NCBI GenBank assembly: GCA_009823505.1
Contig: VZQC01007982.1
Location: 3,284,067-3,348,066, forward strand
Source: Rhizomys pruinosus
Taxonomy: Eukaryota; Chordata; Mammalia; Rodentia; Spalacidae
Reading direction: 5' to 3'
Length of the DNA: 64,000 bases
The notes below the pieces were generated by a model. That model ran no database searches. It was given only the letters and a program-made list of their open reading frames with translations, and had not been told where the DNA came from. Below are positions 1 to 12,210 of this stretch, in pieces. Each line of letters starts with the position of its first letter. The stretch's first letter is position 1. The position numbers and the translations under genes were made by a program.

Positions 1-66
1 AATTGAACCCAGGTCCTCGGAAAGAGCAGCCAGTGCTCTTAACCACTGATCCATGTCTCCAGTCCC
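1..66 (-). repeat. B2 SINE head, cut by window start
   Basis: Minus-strand B2 5' region (gtcctcggaaagagcagcc, gtgctcttaaccactgat, ctccagtcccc). The rest lies outside the window. Confidence 0.85.
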
Positions 67-83
67 CTTTCTTTTTCTTAGCA

Positions 84-490
84 ATTAATCCATTGAGATG
101 GGGTCTCACTATGTTCCCAAGGCTGGTCTCAGCCTTCTGTTTCTACTGATTCTACTGCCTTGGCATCTTTTTTTTTTTTAATTTTTTTTTATTTTATTTA
201 TTTCGGTATGTGTATCAATGTACTGTCTGCATGCAGGTCTGTGCACCCGTGTCGTGCAATGCCGCGGAGGTCAGAAGAGGGTCTCGGATTCCCCTGGAAC
301 TGGAGTTCTCCTGGAATTGGAGTTTCAGACGGCTCTCGGCCGCCATGTGGGTGCTGGGGATCAAACCCGGGTCCTCTGTAAGAGCGGTCGGCGCTCTTAA
401 CCGCTAGGCCATCTCTCCAGCCCGTGCCTTGGCATCTTAAGAAGCATGGACTACAGGCCTGTACTCTACTGTGCCCAGCTATCTGGTTTC
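84..490 (-). repeat. Old B1 split by a B2 insertion
   Basis: Two halves of a diverged minus-strand B1/Alu-like element at 84-155 (gatggggtctcactatgtt ...) and 439-482 (actacaggcctg ... tgcccagc) are separated by a B2 with clear target-site duplications. Confidence 0.6.
170..424 (-). repeat. B2 SINE with a 14-bp target-site duplication
   Basis: Full-length minus-strand B2 with a T-rich 3' end at 170-203 and a tRNA-like head ending ggccatctctccagccc. The duplication tgccttggcatctt occurs at 156-169 and 425-438. It carries the internal 17-bp duplication and several intact CpGs, so it is a young copy. Confidence 0.97.
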
Positions 491-2546
491 TTTCATGAGT
501 GGAAGAGGCAGAAGAAATCAGTGAGCATTTGTAGCCACACTGCAGTATAACGACAGGATGAAACATCTACATTTTATAAACGAAAATCTTAAAACTCCTT
601 GGGGATTCCAGTCATGCACCCCCTATTACCAATGATTGAGCTGGAGAATCAAAATTAGGACATGGCCTCAAGGGGCTTGTAAGTAAACTTGTAGTCATGT
701 GAGAAGACTCAGGACTAATGACTGAGATCAATGTGGTGACAGAGAAGGTGTGAGGGAGGCCAAGGTGGCAAGTGTGGGGAGATTGTATCCAGCAGGGCGG
801 TCACAAGGGTGAAGAAGCAGATCTAGGCACAACAGCTCAGTCCTCCGGAGGACAGACCCTGACACCCGCCAACAAGCTGTGCAGATTCTTTCAGACCCAG
901 AAATGCATTTGCCCATGTTCTCCAGCAAATAGTCTTTCTACATCAGGAACAAGGCACTGGGTGAGGCCACCTTGCTGGTTCCCTCCCTCCGGCTCACACA
1001 GTGCCTATGCCGAGGTCTGCTCTTCCACTGCCCTAGTGGAACAGAGAATTGCCTCGTTCAATGGCTTGAGAACATCATTACGACTGGTACCAACACCAGA
1101 CAGCAACTGGACAGGAGAGAAGTTTGTGTCTTCATAGGTGTGTGCCTTGTCCCAACCCTGCCTTTGAGTCTTCAAGGAGACTCATGGGGACTGGTAAGCT
1201 CAATATCTTTAAGCCTTCTATCAACCTGAAGACTCAGATTCTAAGTCACTTGGGTTTACCATGCTCTGGCAATTACATTCTGCAACACGGTACATCTTCT
1301 GCAACAAAGCAGCCCCTCCTCTCCCTTTTGCCTCAGAAACCTGCTTGCCAGCCTCAGCCTGCAGGGCCCTATGCCTGGTATCGCTCGTTGAGCTAGTGGA
1401 GGGAGGTAAGCAGCTATCTGTTGTTTTCATCTCCAAGTCCCACCGAGAGCTAAGAAGGAATTGCATCTTGCCCACCCTCAGCAGCACGTTTCCTAGGCAG
1501 CAAGGAAAGAGGCAAAGGGCAAGTGATCCTCACAGCCCTCCTGATGACTAAACCTGGCCTCTCTCTGTGTTCCTGCAGAGTGGAGAGAGCTTGCAGGGTG
1601 ACCCCAGGAAAGGTCAGATGAAAGTACCTGGAAATAAACTGTGTTCCATGTAAATCTGCCAAGGCTAGCCCCTCAGGATTGAAATTTCATCTTCCCTGAT
1701 GCCAATCAGGGACATCTGCTCCCAGGGGCCTCCCTGGAATGTCAGGCTCAGCTCCATCTCTCCCACCTGCTACCCATGGAGATGCAGACACTCAGACTCC
1801 AGGGGCTGGGAGGATACGAATGCCCTTGGCCCAAATGATCACTTTTCAAATGCTCCTCCTTTATCATCTGAGCAAAGACACTTGGGTGAGCAGGAGTTTG
1901 GCTCCTGGTTCCTTTATTCAGAGCAATTAACTGAGTCTTTTTCAGCCGACGCTCTGAGATCCATGAGGCCATGGCTAGACTTCTTTGTGGCTAAGCCGTG
2001 CTCTTTAGATTTCATCACTAATTCTCTATGAACCTGAGGCCATCTAAACTCTCCCCTTCCACTTGCTCCTCTCTAAAATGAGAGTGAACGATCCCCTGGA
2101 GATCCTACACAGAGGAGAGGTGACACAGCAGGGAAGAGGCAGGAGCACCCGGAGATGCAGCAAGCACTATTTTTACTTTGTACCTGAAAGCAATAGTCGC
2201 TCCCTGAGTGGGCTGTGTTGGCTTCTCCGCCCATAATGTTTGTGGTCGGATCATGTCTGTATTTAAACCAAACACAATATTTAAGCCACCAGAAATAAGA
2301 AAACAAAGAGGGGGAAATTCCATCACATGGGTTTCTCCCCCCTTCCATCTATTCATCCAGATGGTGATAATTAGTGGAATCGCCTGACTGCACCTGTTGT
2401 TTATACATGTGTTCCACCTGTAGGAATGTGTGGGGAACATTCTGGAAAGATCTACCTAGTGGAGTTAGAGGATCAGGAACAGCCCAAAGCCCTAGGATGC
2501 ACTTTGCGGTTCTTCAGTAGAGTTGAGAACAGAGACATCTTAGGGC
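491..2546. other. No recognised feature
   Basis: Several short open frames on both strands, none with recognisable protein homology, splice context or repeat identity. Confidence 0.5.
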
Positions 2547-2640
2547 AGATGGTGGCAAGGATCTACAGCCTCAGCACGCAGGAGGCTGAAGCAGGAAATG
2601 AGTTCAAGGCTAATCGGCTACTGAAACCCTGGCTCTTAAA
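2547..2640 (+). repeat. Diverged B1-like SINE
   Basis: Degenerate plus-strand B1 order: ggtggcaaggatctacagcc, caggaggctgaagcagg, gagttcaaggc. Immediately upstream of an L1 insertion. Confidence 0.55.
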
Positions 2641-2652
2641 AACCAAAATCAG

Positions 2653-3330
2653 TTGACCCAGTCATACCACTCCTGGGTATATGCCCACAAGACTCATCCT
2701 AGCACAGAGATACATGCGCATCCATGTTTATTTCAGCTCTCTTCACAATAGCGAAGAGCTGGACCAACCCAAATGCCCCTCAACAGACGAGTGGATGACA
2801 AAAATGTGGTACATCTACACAATGGAATTCTATGCAGCAGTAAAGAAAGATGACATCATGAACTTTGCAGGTAAATGGATGGAACTAGAAGCCATTATGC
2901 TAAGTGAAGTAACACAGTCCCAGAAAAACAAGTGAGGAATGGTCTCCCTCATGTGGGTGCTAACACCAAACCCGCAGTTGAAAGGCAAGCTGAACAACAT
3001 TATTGTTATATTTCTGTTTATACGAAAGCAACTATGTTGTTATAATGTAAATCTCTCAACGGGCTCTAGAATCGACCTACCATTTATTTTCAGGCTCTGT
3101 AATTACTGTGTATGAGTGGAAAGTATGTATCCATATTTTAGAGTAATATAAAATTAAAGGAGGAAAAGATGAATTCCTAAACATAAAAAAAAGACAGAGA
3201 AGGATGCAGGATAGTTATGGCAGAATGCATGATCTGGGGTGGGGTGAAGGGAAAGGGGAATATGTCTAAATTGAACTGAAAAATGATGTCTGAAATACAC
3301 AAAACATCAATAAAAGCATTAAAAAAAGAA
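2653..3330 (+). mobile_element. L1 3' fragment (ORF2 C-terminus plus short 3'UTR)
   Basis: The open frame 2681-2935 matches the extreme C-terminus of L1 ORF2 (core WYIYTMEFYAAVKKDDIM ... LSEVTQSQKNK-stop). A 3'UTR of about 390 bp follows and ends with catcaataaaagcatt and an A-rich tail. Similar flanks (aaccaaaatcag and aatcaaaacag) hint at a target-site duplication. 5'-truncated and not functional. Confidence 0.9.
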
Positions 3331-3345
3331 AAAAATCAAAACAGA

Positions 3346-3931
3346 ATGAAAGGGAAACCTGCAGTGAGGTGTGAAGAGCCAGGCTTGGGACTCCTCTACC
3401 TCTTCCTCTCACAGTCCTGTGGTCACATAAGCTGTGACACTCCCCAACTTAAGAAGTACCTGCTTATAGTGACAGTAGCCCCACTAAACCCAATGGTGTT
3501 TCCGAAACTTCCCCACAACTAGGCACATGGTAGAATTCTGAACCAAAGCCTTTGAGTGATAGGTGAAAAAATCTATTTTAAATGCCTGCGTAGCCTGGTT
3601 CTCAGTTGAGTTTAGGACTGCAAAGATCTGGAGGCTGAGTGAAGTTGCATTTCAGGCTTTGTCAGGAAAGTCTGTTTTTTTCCTGAGTGGCTCTGGGCAA
3701 GTTGCCTTCCTCTGGGTAGATCTCCCTCTAAAGACTAGAATAAGTGAATTCCCACTTGTCCCCCAGGAACCCTAAGGATGTCTTTGGAGGATCCAGAAGT
3801 TTCTAAGGGGAGAGTGATATAAGAAGAAAAGATATGAGTGATATGAGAGATATAAGAAGAGAAGGCTCTGCATTCCCAGCTCCAGTTAATCGTAAGGCTA
3901 GTCATCTCTTTATAAAACCCTCATATTAAGG
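3346..3931. other. No recognised feature
   Basis: Unique-looking sequence between an L1 and a B2. Short tandem gatatgagtgatatgaga-like repeat at about 3818-3860. Confidence 0.5.
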
Positions 3932-4028
3932 GGCTGGAGAGATGGCTTAGTGGTTAAGAGCGCCGAATGCTCTTCCAGAGGACCTGGGTTCGATACTCAG
4001 CACCCACATGGTGGCTAAGAATGGTCTT
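3932..4028 (+). repeat. B2 SINE head fragment
   Basis: Plus-strand B2 5' part, ggctggagagatggcttagt through cagcacccacatggtggct. The 3' part is missing; a B1 follows directly. Confidence 0.85.
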
Positions 4029-4030
4029 TA

Positions 4031-4178
4031 GGCCAGATGTGGTGGCACATGCCTTTAATCCCAGCACTCAGGAGGTAGAGGCAGGGGGATCTCTGTGAGT
4101 TCAAGGCCAGTCTGGTCTACAGAGTGAGTTCCAGGACAGCCGGGGCTATGGGGAGACCCTGTCTCAAAAAAAAAAGCT
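4031..4178 (+). repeat. B1 SINE
   Basis: Plus-strand B1 from ggccagatgtggtggcacatg to gagaccctgtctc with an A tail. Confidence 0.93.
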
Positions 4179-4454
4179 TCACGTTAAGCTGGGCCAGTTG
4201 GAAACATCTGTCTGCTATCTGGATACAAGCAGCCTTAGAACTAGGTTTAGTTGTAGGAATGGTGAGTCTAAAAATCATACTTTGAAGTGTTAATCCCCAA
4301 GAGAGTCTAAGATTGGAACTGTGATTTCTTCATCCCTGAAATGTAAGCGCTTAGGGGTTGACTGTTTCCCTGTTCCAATGGTCTGCTTCATGTCATACCT
4401 TCCCAACCCTGGGTGCAGACCTGGATGGACTGATATGTGGGCCTTGAGCCAGGG

Positions 4455-5290
4455 TGGGAAGCTGAGTGAAGGACTAAATTGTATCCCTTCCATTCATATG
4501 ATGAAGTCCTAACTCCAATGTGACTGTATTTGGAAATAGAATTTTTATGGGTGTTATTAGAGTGAAATGAGGTCATAAAGCTGGACTTCAAATCTAATAG
4601 GATTGATGCTGACATAAGATGAGGAATTGGGGGCTAGAGAGATGGCTCAGTGGTTAAGAGCACTGGCTGCTCTTGGAGAGCACCTGGGTTCTATTCCCAG
4701 CACCCACATGGCAGCTAACAACCATCTGTAACTCCAGTTCCAGGGGAATTCAACACTCTCTTCTGACTTCCACCAGCATTGCATAGAACAAGTGCACTTA
4801 GATATATTCAGGCAATCACTCATACACATAAAAATAATGACTAAAATAATAAAAAAGACGGGGAATGAGGAAGCTAAAAGTGATACGGAATGATGCCAAC
4901 AACTCCTGTGTCAAAAGCTTGGTCCTCAATGCAGTGTTCAGAGTTGTTTGAGGATCTGACCCAATTAATGGGTTACTCTGATACATTCACAACTGAGTGG
5001 ACTATTGGGAGGTGGTGGAAGCTGGGAGGTGGGACTCGCCTGGGGAAAGTGGTTCCTGGGGCCTTCCATTTGAAGGGCCTATCTTTCCCTGAGCCTTGCC
5101 CTCTGTTTATCTCTTTCTGCCGCCAGCCACCATGAGGGGAGAACCTTTGCTCTGCCACATCTTCTCCCATGATGCTCCGCCTCACCACAGGCCATGGCAA
5201 TGGAGCTGGCTGGCCTTTGCAAGTGCAAGCCAAAAATGAACATACCCTCCTTTAGGCTGACAGGTCACAGAGATGAAAACCTAATAAGCA
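4455..5290 (+). repeat. Old LTR-like sequence interrupted by a B2
   Basis: The stretch 4455-4626 (gatgaagtcctaactccaat, tgtgactgtatttggaaat, gaggtcataaagctgg) resembles common mammalian MaLR/LTR sequence. The stretch 4873-5290 (attgggaggtggtggaagc ... ctttctgccgccagccacc ... cacagagatgaaaacctaat) resembles an LTR of the MST/MLT1 type. They may be two elements. A B2 lies between them. Confidence 0.5.
4627..4864 (+). repeat. B2 SINE
   Basis: Plus-strand B2 beginning ggggctagagagatggctca and ending in an AT-rich tail at about 4856. The 8-mer atgaggaa at 4619-4626 and 4865-4872 is a probable target-site duplication. Confidence 0.88.
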
Positions 5291-5370
5291 GGTTGGTAAA
5301 GCAAGGGCTAATAAGCTTATGGGTTTTTTTGGTTTGTTACTTAAGCTAATAAACACTTCTATTTTATTTT

Positions 5371-5519
5371 ATTTTTGTCTTTTTGAGACGGGTCTCCCTT
5401 TAGTCCCAGCTGGCCTGGAGCTCTCTATGTAGACCAAGCTGGCCTAGAACTCACAGAGATCTACCTGTCTCTGCCTCCCAAGTGCTAGGATTAAAGGCAT
5501 GCGCCACCACACCCGGCCC
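5371..5519 (-). repeat. B1 SINE
   Basis: Minus-strand B1: tttttgagacgggtctccc ... aagtgctaggattaaaggc ... ccaccacacccggcc. Confidence 0.93.
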
Positions 5520-7138
5520 AATGCATTTCTATTTAAGAACTTTGCTAAGCACTACTGGTGCTGCCTGAAAACTGCCCTGAAAGCAGAGATTATTCAAGTT
5601 TATAAGCAATAGAAACTGCCTGGGCTGAGAATGACCAAATTCACCTGTTAATGGGCAGTCACAAAATACTGATTCCATGTTCCATCCCATGTCCAGTATT
5701 GTAGTTCATCCTACACTTGCCTCATATAGAAATCAGTCATGGCTGCAGACTGTCCCTTAACTTGGCTCCTTGCCTCACACTGTACCACTGGCTCTGGGGT
5801 ATCAAGTGAAAGTTGAGGGCTTAATGCAAATCAGTGTTTCCCACACAGGGTCCCACAGAAGCCCAACTCATAGCAAGACATTGACACATACCTTCTGGTT
5901 TTTGTTTTTGGAAGGGTTGTTCTGTGGTTTAGGAAATGCTCAGTACAGTGTTTCCTTCTGAGGCAATTATGTCAGCAATTAAAAGCTCTGGGAAATCTTG
6001 CAATAAAGAAGTAATTATAAATTTAATTCTTCTAATTCTTCTAGCAAAATCTTGGCCCTGAGAACAGGTGATATAAGGTGGAGACATGTCAGTCGCGGGA
6101 CCAATGAAGCAAGAAGAATTAAAGCCACAATCATTGTAATCACCACATTTGACTTCTCTTCTAAAACTTGTCACTAAAAATACTCTATTAAGCAAGAATA
6201 TTAAACTGCTTGTTGCTCATATGAAAATGTATATGCTTTTTCTTGTGCATGTGTGTAAGTACATCTGTGTCATGCAATGCTTGCAGAGGGCAGAAGAGGG
6301 TGTTGGATCCTCTGGAACTGGAGTTTCTGGTGGCTGTCAGCCTCCATGTGGTTTCTGGAAATTGAACCTGGGTCCTCTGCAAGAGAAGAGCAGCCATCTC
6401 ACCACCTCCCCGAGAGAAAACTGATTATTTTATCTCTTTTGTCTGTGTCTCCCAAGTTTCCAAATAAGCATCATTTACTAACACAGAACAGCATATTTTA
6501 ATCATCTACCAGCCTGCAGTGAAGATCTTAAAAGACTAACTGGGAAGGTGCAAGGAAAGTAGGAGACAGGCTGCAGAGACGCCTACTGCATAGACTGCTA
6601 TGCACAGTGTGGGAAAATGCAAGATTCTTAAACTGTGGGCTATGGGGTGACCTTATAAGGATGGAGGTTTGGTTTTAGATAAGGGGACCTCTGGTTGAGG
6701 AAGTACCAAAGTCGAGTTCTGACTTCCATGACCTGGGCAAATGGGAGAACCAGGAAAGAAAACAGGGGCCAGAAGAGGAAGGCAGGGTGATGCTTGCTGA
6801 GGGCAAGAACGTGGGGACGCCCCTCCACACCCAGTGTTTGTCACAAAGCCAATGTGTCCCCAGTATAATGGTGCCCCAATTTGCCATCCAGGAGGGATGC
6901 TGCCAGTTCATTCCACATTTGGCAGGCCTCTTAGTCTATTGGTTCTTAGTTTCATGTGCCCCACATACATCTTTCCCAAAATGACCTCCCAAGCATGACC
7001 TGCTCATTCTTAGGTACCCTAAGAGGTGGGCATGGACTGGGTCATCAGTTGTATCCTGACAGTATACAGCTGGAGAGTGTCGAACGACATGCACAAAAGA
7101 AAGAGTTAGGCCCCTTCTTCACTCCACATCTCCAGTCA
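5520..7138. other. No recognised feature apart from one B2
   Basis: Apart from the B2 at 6225-6415 I see nothing to annotate. Confidence 0.5.
6225..6415 (-). repeat. B2 SINE, diverged
   Basis: Minus-strand B2 lacking the internal duplication: gcagaagagggtgttggatcc, ctggaactggagtttctgg, aattgaacctgggtcctctg, then a degraded head. Confidence 0.8.
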
Positions 7139-8182
7139 CCTTAAAACAGATCACAGATGTAAAAGTGAAAGCTAAAATGATAACCCTTAGAAGAAAATAC
7201 AGGCCTAACTTAGAAAAAATTTCTTAAATTCATATGGAATAACAAAAGATCCTGAATAGCCAAAACAACCCTGAGTGAAAACAGCAATACAGGGAAGATT
7301 TCTATACCAGACATCAAACTATACTTCAGGGCTATAGTCATAAAAACAGCCTGGTACTGGCACAAAAACAGACCTATAGACCAATGGAACAAAACTGAAG
7401 ATCCAAACTTGAGCACATACAATGTCAGCTACCTCATATTTGACAAGGGGGCCAAAAAGACACAATGGAGGAAAGACAGCATCTTCAGCAAATGGTGCTG
7501 GCAAAACTGGATCACCACTTGTAGAAGAATAAAACTAAACACCTACCTCTCACCCTGTACAAAAATCAACTCCAAATGGATCAAAGACCTCAATGTGAAA
7601 CCCAAGACTCTGAAGGTGATAGAAGAAAAAGTTGGCAGCAACTTACAAGACATAGGTGTAGGAAAAGACTTTCTTAGACAGCAGCTGCTCAGGAAATCAG
7701 GTCAACAATTGACAAGTGGGACCTTATTAAACTCAAAAGTTTCTGTACAGCAAAAGAAACAGTAAGGGAAGTGAAGAGAAAACCCACAGAGTGGGAGGAA
7801 ACCTTCACTCCTGATACATTTGACAAAGCATTAACTTCCAGAATATAAAAACTATTCAAAAAACAAAGAAGAAAACAAATGACTCACTCAAAAGATGGAG
7901 TAAAGAGTTGAACAGAGACTTCACAAGTGAGGAAATAGAGATGGCTGAGAAACATCTTAAAAAGCATTCAACATCGCTAATAATTAAGGAAATGCAAAAT
8001 TAAAACAACTTTAAGATATCATCTCACCCTGATAAGGCTAGCAAGGATTAAGAAAACAAATGATATTAAATGCTGGAGAGGGTGCGGGGGAAGGGGAACA
8101 CTCATTTACTGATGGTGGGAATGCAAACTTGTACAACCACTATGGAAAGCAATATGGAGAACCCTTAAAAGACTCAAAATGA

Positions 8183-8812
8183 CATATCCAAACATGTGTC
8201 TATGCTAAAGTAACCTACCATAACTATTAGTGCTGCTTAAATACCTATATATCTAATTGCTTGTTCTTCATTAGTAGGATCGAAAGGTTATTCCTGGACA
8301 AACTGTCAGCCCATGAAAGGAAACAGCCAGAATTGACCAGAGTCCAAGTCAACAGCTCCAGAGAGAGTGGACTGTTTTACCTCTCATCCACCTGTGCCCC
8401 TTTTCTAAGCCTAGGGAACAACCTGCGGAAGAGGGGGCGTGGTAGAATGTAAGGGCTGCGATTGGGGTGAATGGTGAAACTACAGCAATGTAGTCTGGAC
8501 ACTCATTTGATCAACTTGATTGAACAAACAACCTGTCACCCCCCACTGGATGGTGGGGCTGTAGGTGTTTGGGCACAACAGCCTGCAGATAGGTTTTGCA
8601 TGAAGGATGCTTGTACTCATGGATTATCACTTATAGCTAAAAATGAAAAAAAAAAACTGAGAGAAAGATGCAGGACAGTTATGGCAGAATGCATGATCTG
8701 GGATGGGGTGGGGGTGGGGGGGGAGGGAAAGGGAAATAAGCCTGAACTGAATTGGAAAAAACGTATGAAATGCACAAAGCATCAATAAAAACTAATTTAA
8801 TTAGAAAAAAAA
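8183..8812 (+). mobile_element. L1 3'UTR insertion nested in the younger L1
   Basis: A 630-bp 5'-truncated L1 3' end (ccagagtccaagtcaacagc ..., tcaataaaaactaat, A tail). The target-site duplication aaaagactcaaaatga at 8167-8182 and 8813-8828 shows it split the ORF2 of the surrounding L1. Contains a G-rich run at 8707-8727. Confidence 0.93.
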
Positions 8813-10457
8813 AAAAGACTCAAAATGAGCCTACCACCTGACCCAGCCATACCACTTCTGGGGATATATCCATAAGACTCTTCCTACCACAGAGATACAT
8901 GTACACACAGATACATTTAATGCAGCTCTCTTCACAATAGCAAGAAGCTGGAACCAACCCAAATGCCCCTCAACTGACGAGTGGATAGAGAAAATGTGGT
9001 ACATCTACACAATGGAGTTCTATGCAGCGGTAAAGAAAGATGACATCATGAACTTTGCAGGTAAATGGATGGAACCAGAAGTTTTTATGCTAAGTGAAGT
9101 AACACAATCCCAGAAAAACAAAAGACAAATGGTATCTCTCATCTGTGGATGCTAGTGCCTAGTTGTAAGACAAACTGAGCAATGTTAATGTTATATTCCT
9201 CATGATCTAAAGACAACTATGCTCTTGCAATGTGGCTCCCTAAACAGGTTCTAGAGCTGACCTAACATTTATTTTCAGACCTTGGGTTTTTGGTACATGA
9301 TGGAGGTATGTGTGCATCTTTTAGAGTATTATGGGGTTAAAATGGAAAGAGGCAAATCAAGAAATATGATATGGAAATGACATACAGTTTGTTCCCAAAG
9401 GATACAATTTTAATATAGGTGCAATGTAATAGGCTGGTGCAACTTAGCCTTTCTAGGTGCATAATTAACGCCCATACCAATTTGGCCAGAGGGACCTAAG
9501 GGATAACTTTGTTCCTTGCCCTCAGAGATCAACTAAGTCTTAGGGGACTATGCATGGGGGCATCTCTTGAAATGTCCTGCAAATGTGGGTCACCAGTCTT
9601 CCTGTTCAGGGAGGTTTGGAGATCCACTAATGGGACTTCAGCCAGTGTCCAGTCTATAAAGAGGAAAGTCTGCTCATGCTTCAGAAAAGGAAGCCTGGTC
9701 TAGCAAGACCTGATTTTGTCCTCGAGTGGATGGAACTGGTAAATGATAAGCTGAAAGGAGCAAGGCGCTCCCATCCTTCTCCCTCCCCTCCCCCCAAAAA
9801 ATCCCTGAGACACCTGAAGACTAGATCCTCAACTGACCTTGAGAAAACAAAAACCTTGGTTAATCTGGGCTAACTGTGTGGCCTTAAGCATCCAAAAGGA
9901 AAGTACAACCAGATATAATCACTAAGACTAGAGAAACTGTACTGCAGACGTAGAACTTGAGATCTTAGTAAAGAGACAAAAAGAAAAAAGAGAGAGTACT
10001 GCTGTTTGGCCTGTCTTCAATTCTTACTGGCAAGTGCATCAACTCTGTGGCTGTCACCATTTTTGGCACTCCTCAAAGACTTGAGACACAGCTTCTTAAC
10101 CTTCCAATATGGACTGAAGACTCATATCTCTCCAAGAATCCTCCAAACCTTCAATGCCACATGGGGACTACTGAGATACCCAGCTTGTGGCCTAAACAGC
10201 TAAGGGGATTTCAGCCTTATCAGAATATAGACTGCCATTGTTAGACTACCTGGGATGTATCATGGAGGCCAGTACAGGGGGATCGAGACAGGACGCAGGC
10301 TTACTGGACTTCATTTGGGGGACCATGGGAGGGAAAGACCTCCATGTGGAGCAAAAGTGCAGGATTGATAGTTGTTCAGGATTGCCAAGGAGGAACTTTT
10401 GAGCACTTCCTTAAGGAAAACATGACGTCTTTTAGGAAAAAAAATCCTACAATTCAA

Positions 10458-10548
10458 GTGATATGTGTATATATGTATGTATATATATTTATGTATATAT
10501 ATATAACTATGTATATATGTATATATATATATATATGTATATATACTG
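10458..10548. repeat. (TA)n-rich microsatellite
   Basis: tatatgtatgtatatat-type sequence inside the long L1 3'UTR. Confidence 0.9.
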
Positions 10549-10801
10549 TAGCAATACAAATTGGAGAGAACAACAACAAAAGAACTGAAAAAAAAACTCT
10601 GGAAAGACCCAGAAAAAGATACAGGATATGTATGGCAGAGTGCAGGGACTTGGTTGGGTGGGGGGCATGGAAAGGGAAGCGATTCTAGATTCGATTGAGA
10701 AATGATGTATGACCTATGGAAAAAGTTTAATAATAAAAAATTATATTTACAAAAAAAGAAAATACAGCCTAAGTATGCAACCTTGATTGAGGCAATGGTA
10801 T

Positions 10802-10891
10802 CTTTTTTTTAATAAATATTTTTTTTAATTTTATTTATTTCTGTATGTGTATGAATGTACTGTCTGCATGCAGGTGTGTGCACCCGTGTCA
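10802..10891 (-). repeat. Short 3' fragment of B2 with target-site duplication
   Basis: Only the last 90 bp of a minus-strand B2, from the T-rich tail to gtgcacccgtgtca. The 13-mer gaggcaatggtat at 10789-10801 and 10892-10904 proves insertion as a 5'-truncated copy. Confidence 0.92.
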
Positions 10892-11104
10892 GAGGCAATG
10901 GTATGTTACACACAGCACCAAAACCACAAGCCAAAAGAAAAGATAAATTAGAATTCATTAACGCTAAAAGTTTTCAACCTAAAATGTTATCACCAAGAAG
11001 CAAAAAGGAAGCAGACAGAATGAGAGAACATATTTGAAGATTATATCTGATAAGAATTTGTTTTTAAAATATATAAAGACCCCATGTAATAATTAAAAAT
11101 ATGT

Positions 11105-11249
11105 AAGCCAGGATGGGCATGGTGGTGCACACCTTTAATCCCAGCACTCGGAAGGCAGGCAGATCTCTGTGAGTTCAAGGCCAGCCTGGTCTACATAGAG
11201 AGTTCCAGGATAGCTGGGACTATAGGAAGACCTTGTCTCAAAAAGACCA
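11105..11249 (+). repeat. B1 SINE
   Basis: Plus-strand B1 (gggcatggtggtgcacacc ... agaccttgtctcaaaaaga) inside the old L1. Confidence 0.9.
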
Positions 11250-11299
11250 AATTATATATATAATAGATATAGAGATATATATATTATAATGCCACTCAA

Positions 11300-11525
11300 T
11301 ATTTTTATATTTTATTTATCTTTATTTTATGTATAGGAGTATATTGCTTGCATATGTAAGTGCACCTGTATCTTGCAATGCCTAAGGACATCAGAAGAAG
11401 GTATTAGATCCCCTGGAACTGTAGGTATGGATGATTGTTAGATGCAATGTGGGTGCTGGGATTTGAACTTGGATCCTGTGCAAGGGCAGCCAGTGCTCTT
11501 AACCACTGAACCATCTCTCAGCCCA
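11300..11525 (-). repeat. B2 SINE, older type
   Basis: Minus-strand B2 without the internal duplication; head ends gaaccatctctcagccc. Confidence 0.87.
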
Positions 11526-11952
11526 AGCCACACAATTTTTTGACTGAACAAATTATCTGAATAGATATTTCTCCAAAGAAGATATAGAAATGAACCTTAA
11601 AGGATATTCATTATAACTAGTCATCAGGGGAACATAAGTAAACATTGCAGTTCAATAAATTTCAATAAATATCACTTCACTCCAAGTAGGATGGCTGTGA
11701 CCAAAATGAAGGCCCACGAGTACTGATGAGGCTATGGAGATTCAGATGAGTTTGGGCGTGTTCAGGGTGGTATGGCTGTAGACTGAGGTTGTGGAGATTC
11801 AAACCCTCATATCCTGCAGATAGAATGCAAAATGGGCAGCCCCTTTGGAAAAATCACTTCCTGACCTTCAAAAATTTAAGCACTTAAGAATTTACCTATG
11901 TAAAATATGTACAAAATCTTGCACTAGAATGTTTATAACAATAGTATGCATA

Positions 11953-12210
11953 GGGGCTGGAGAGATGGCCTAGCGGTTAAGAGCACCGACTGCTCTTGCA
12001 GAGGACCCAGGTTCGATCCCCAGCACCCACATGGCAGCTGAGAAGCGTCTGAAACTCCAATTCCAGGAGAACTCCAGTTCCAGGGGAATCTGATGCCCTC
12101 TTCTGACCTCCACGGCATTGCACGACATGGGTGTACAGACCTGCATGCAGATAATACATTCATACACATAGAGAAAAATAAATTTAAAAAATTTAAAAAA
12201 AAATTAAAAA
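11953..12210 (+). repeat. B2 SINE with 16-bp target-site duplication
   Basis: Full-length plus-strand B2. The pol III B box ggttcgatccc is at 12010-12020. It carries the internal 17-bp duplication and an AT-rich tail. The duplication aacaatagtatgcata at 11937-11952 and 12211-12226 marks the insertion into the old L1. Confidence 0.97.

Larger units (their letters stand above)
7209..10755 (+). mobile_element. Younger L1 inserted in the old L1, with unusually long 3'UTR
   Basis: Flanked by a target-site duplication, aagaaaatacaggcctaa (7191-7208) and aagaaaatacagcctaa (10756-10772). ORF2 C-terminal region runs 7209-8182 and resumes at 8828 (ttctatgcagcggtaaagaaa ...), with frameshifts and stops. 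The 3'UTR runs from about 9130 to 10755, about 1.6 kb, and includes a segment of about 1.2 kb (9360-10580) that the 3'UTR of the L1 at 2653 lacks. Confidence 0.85.
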
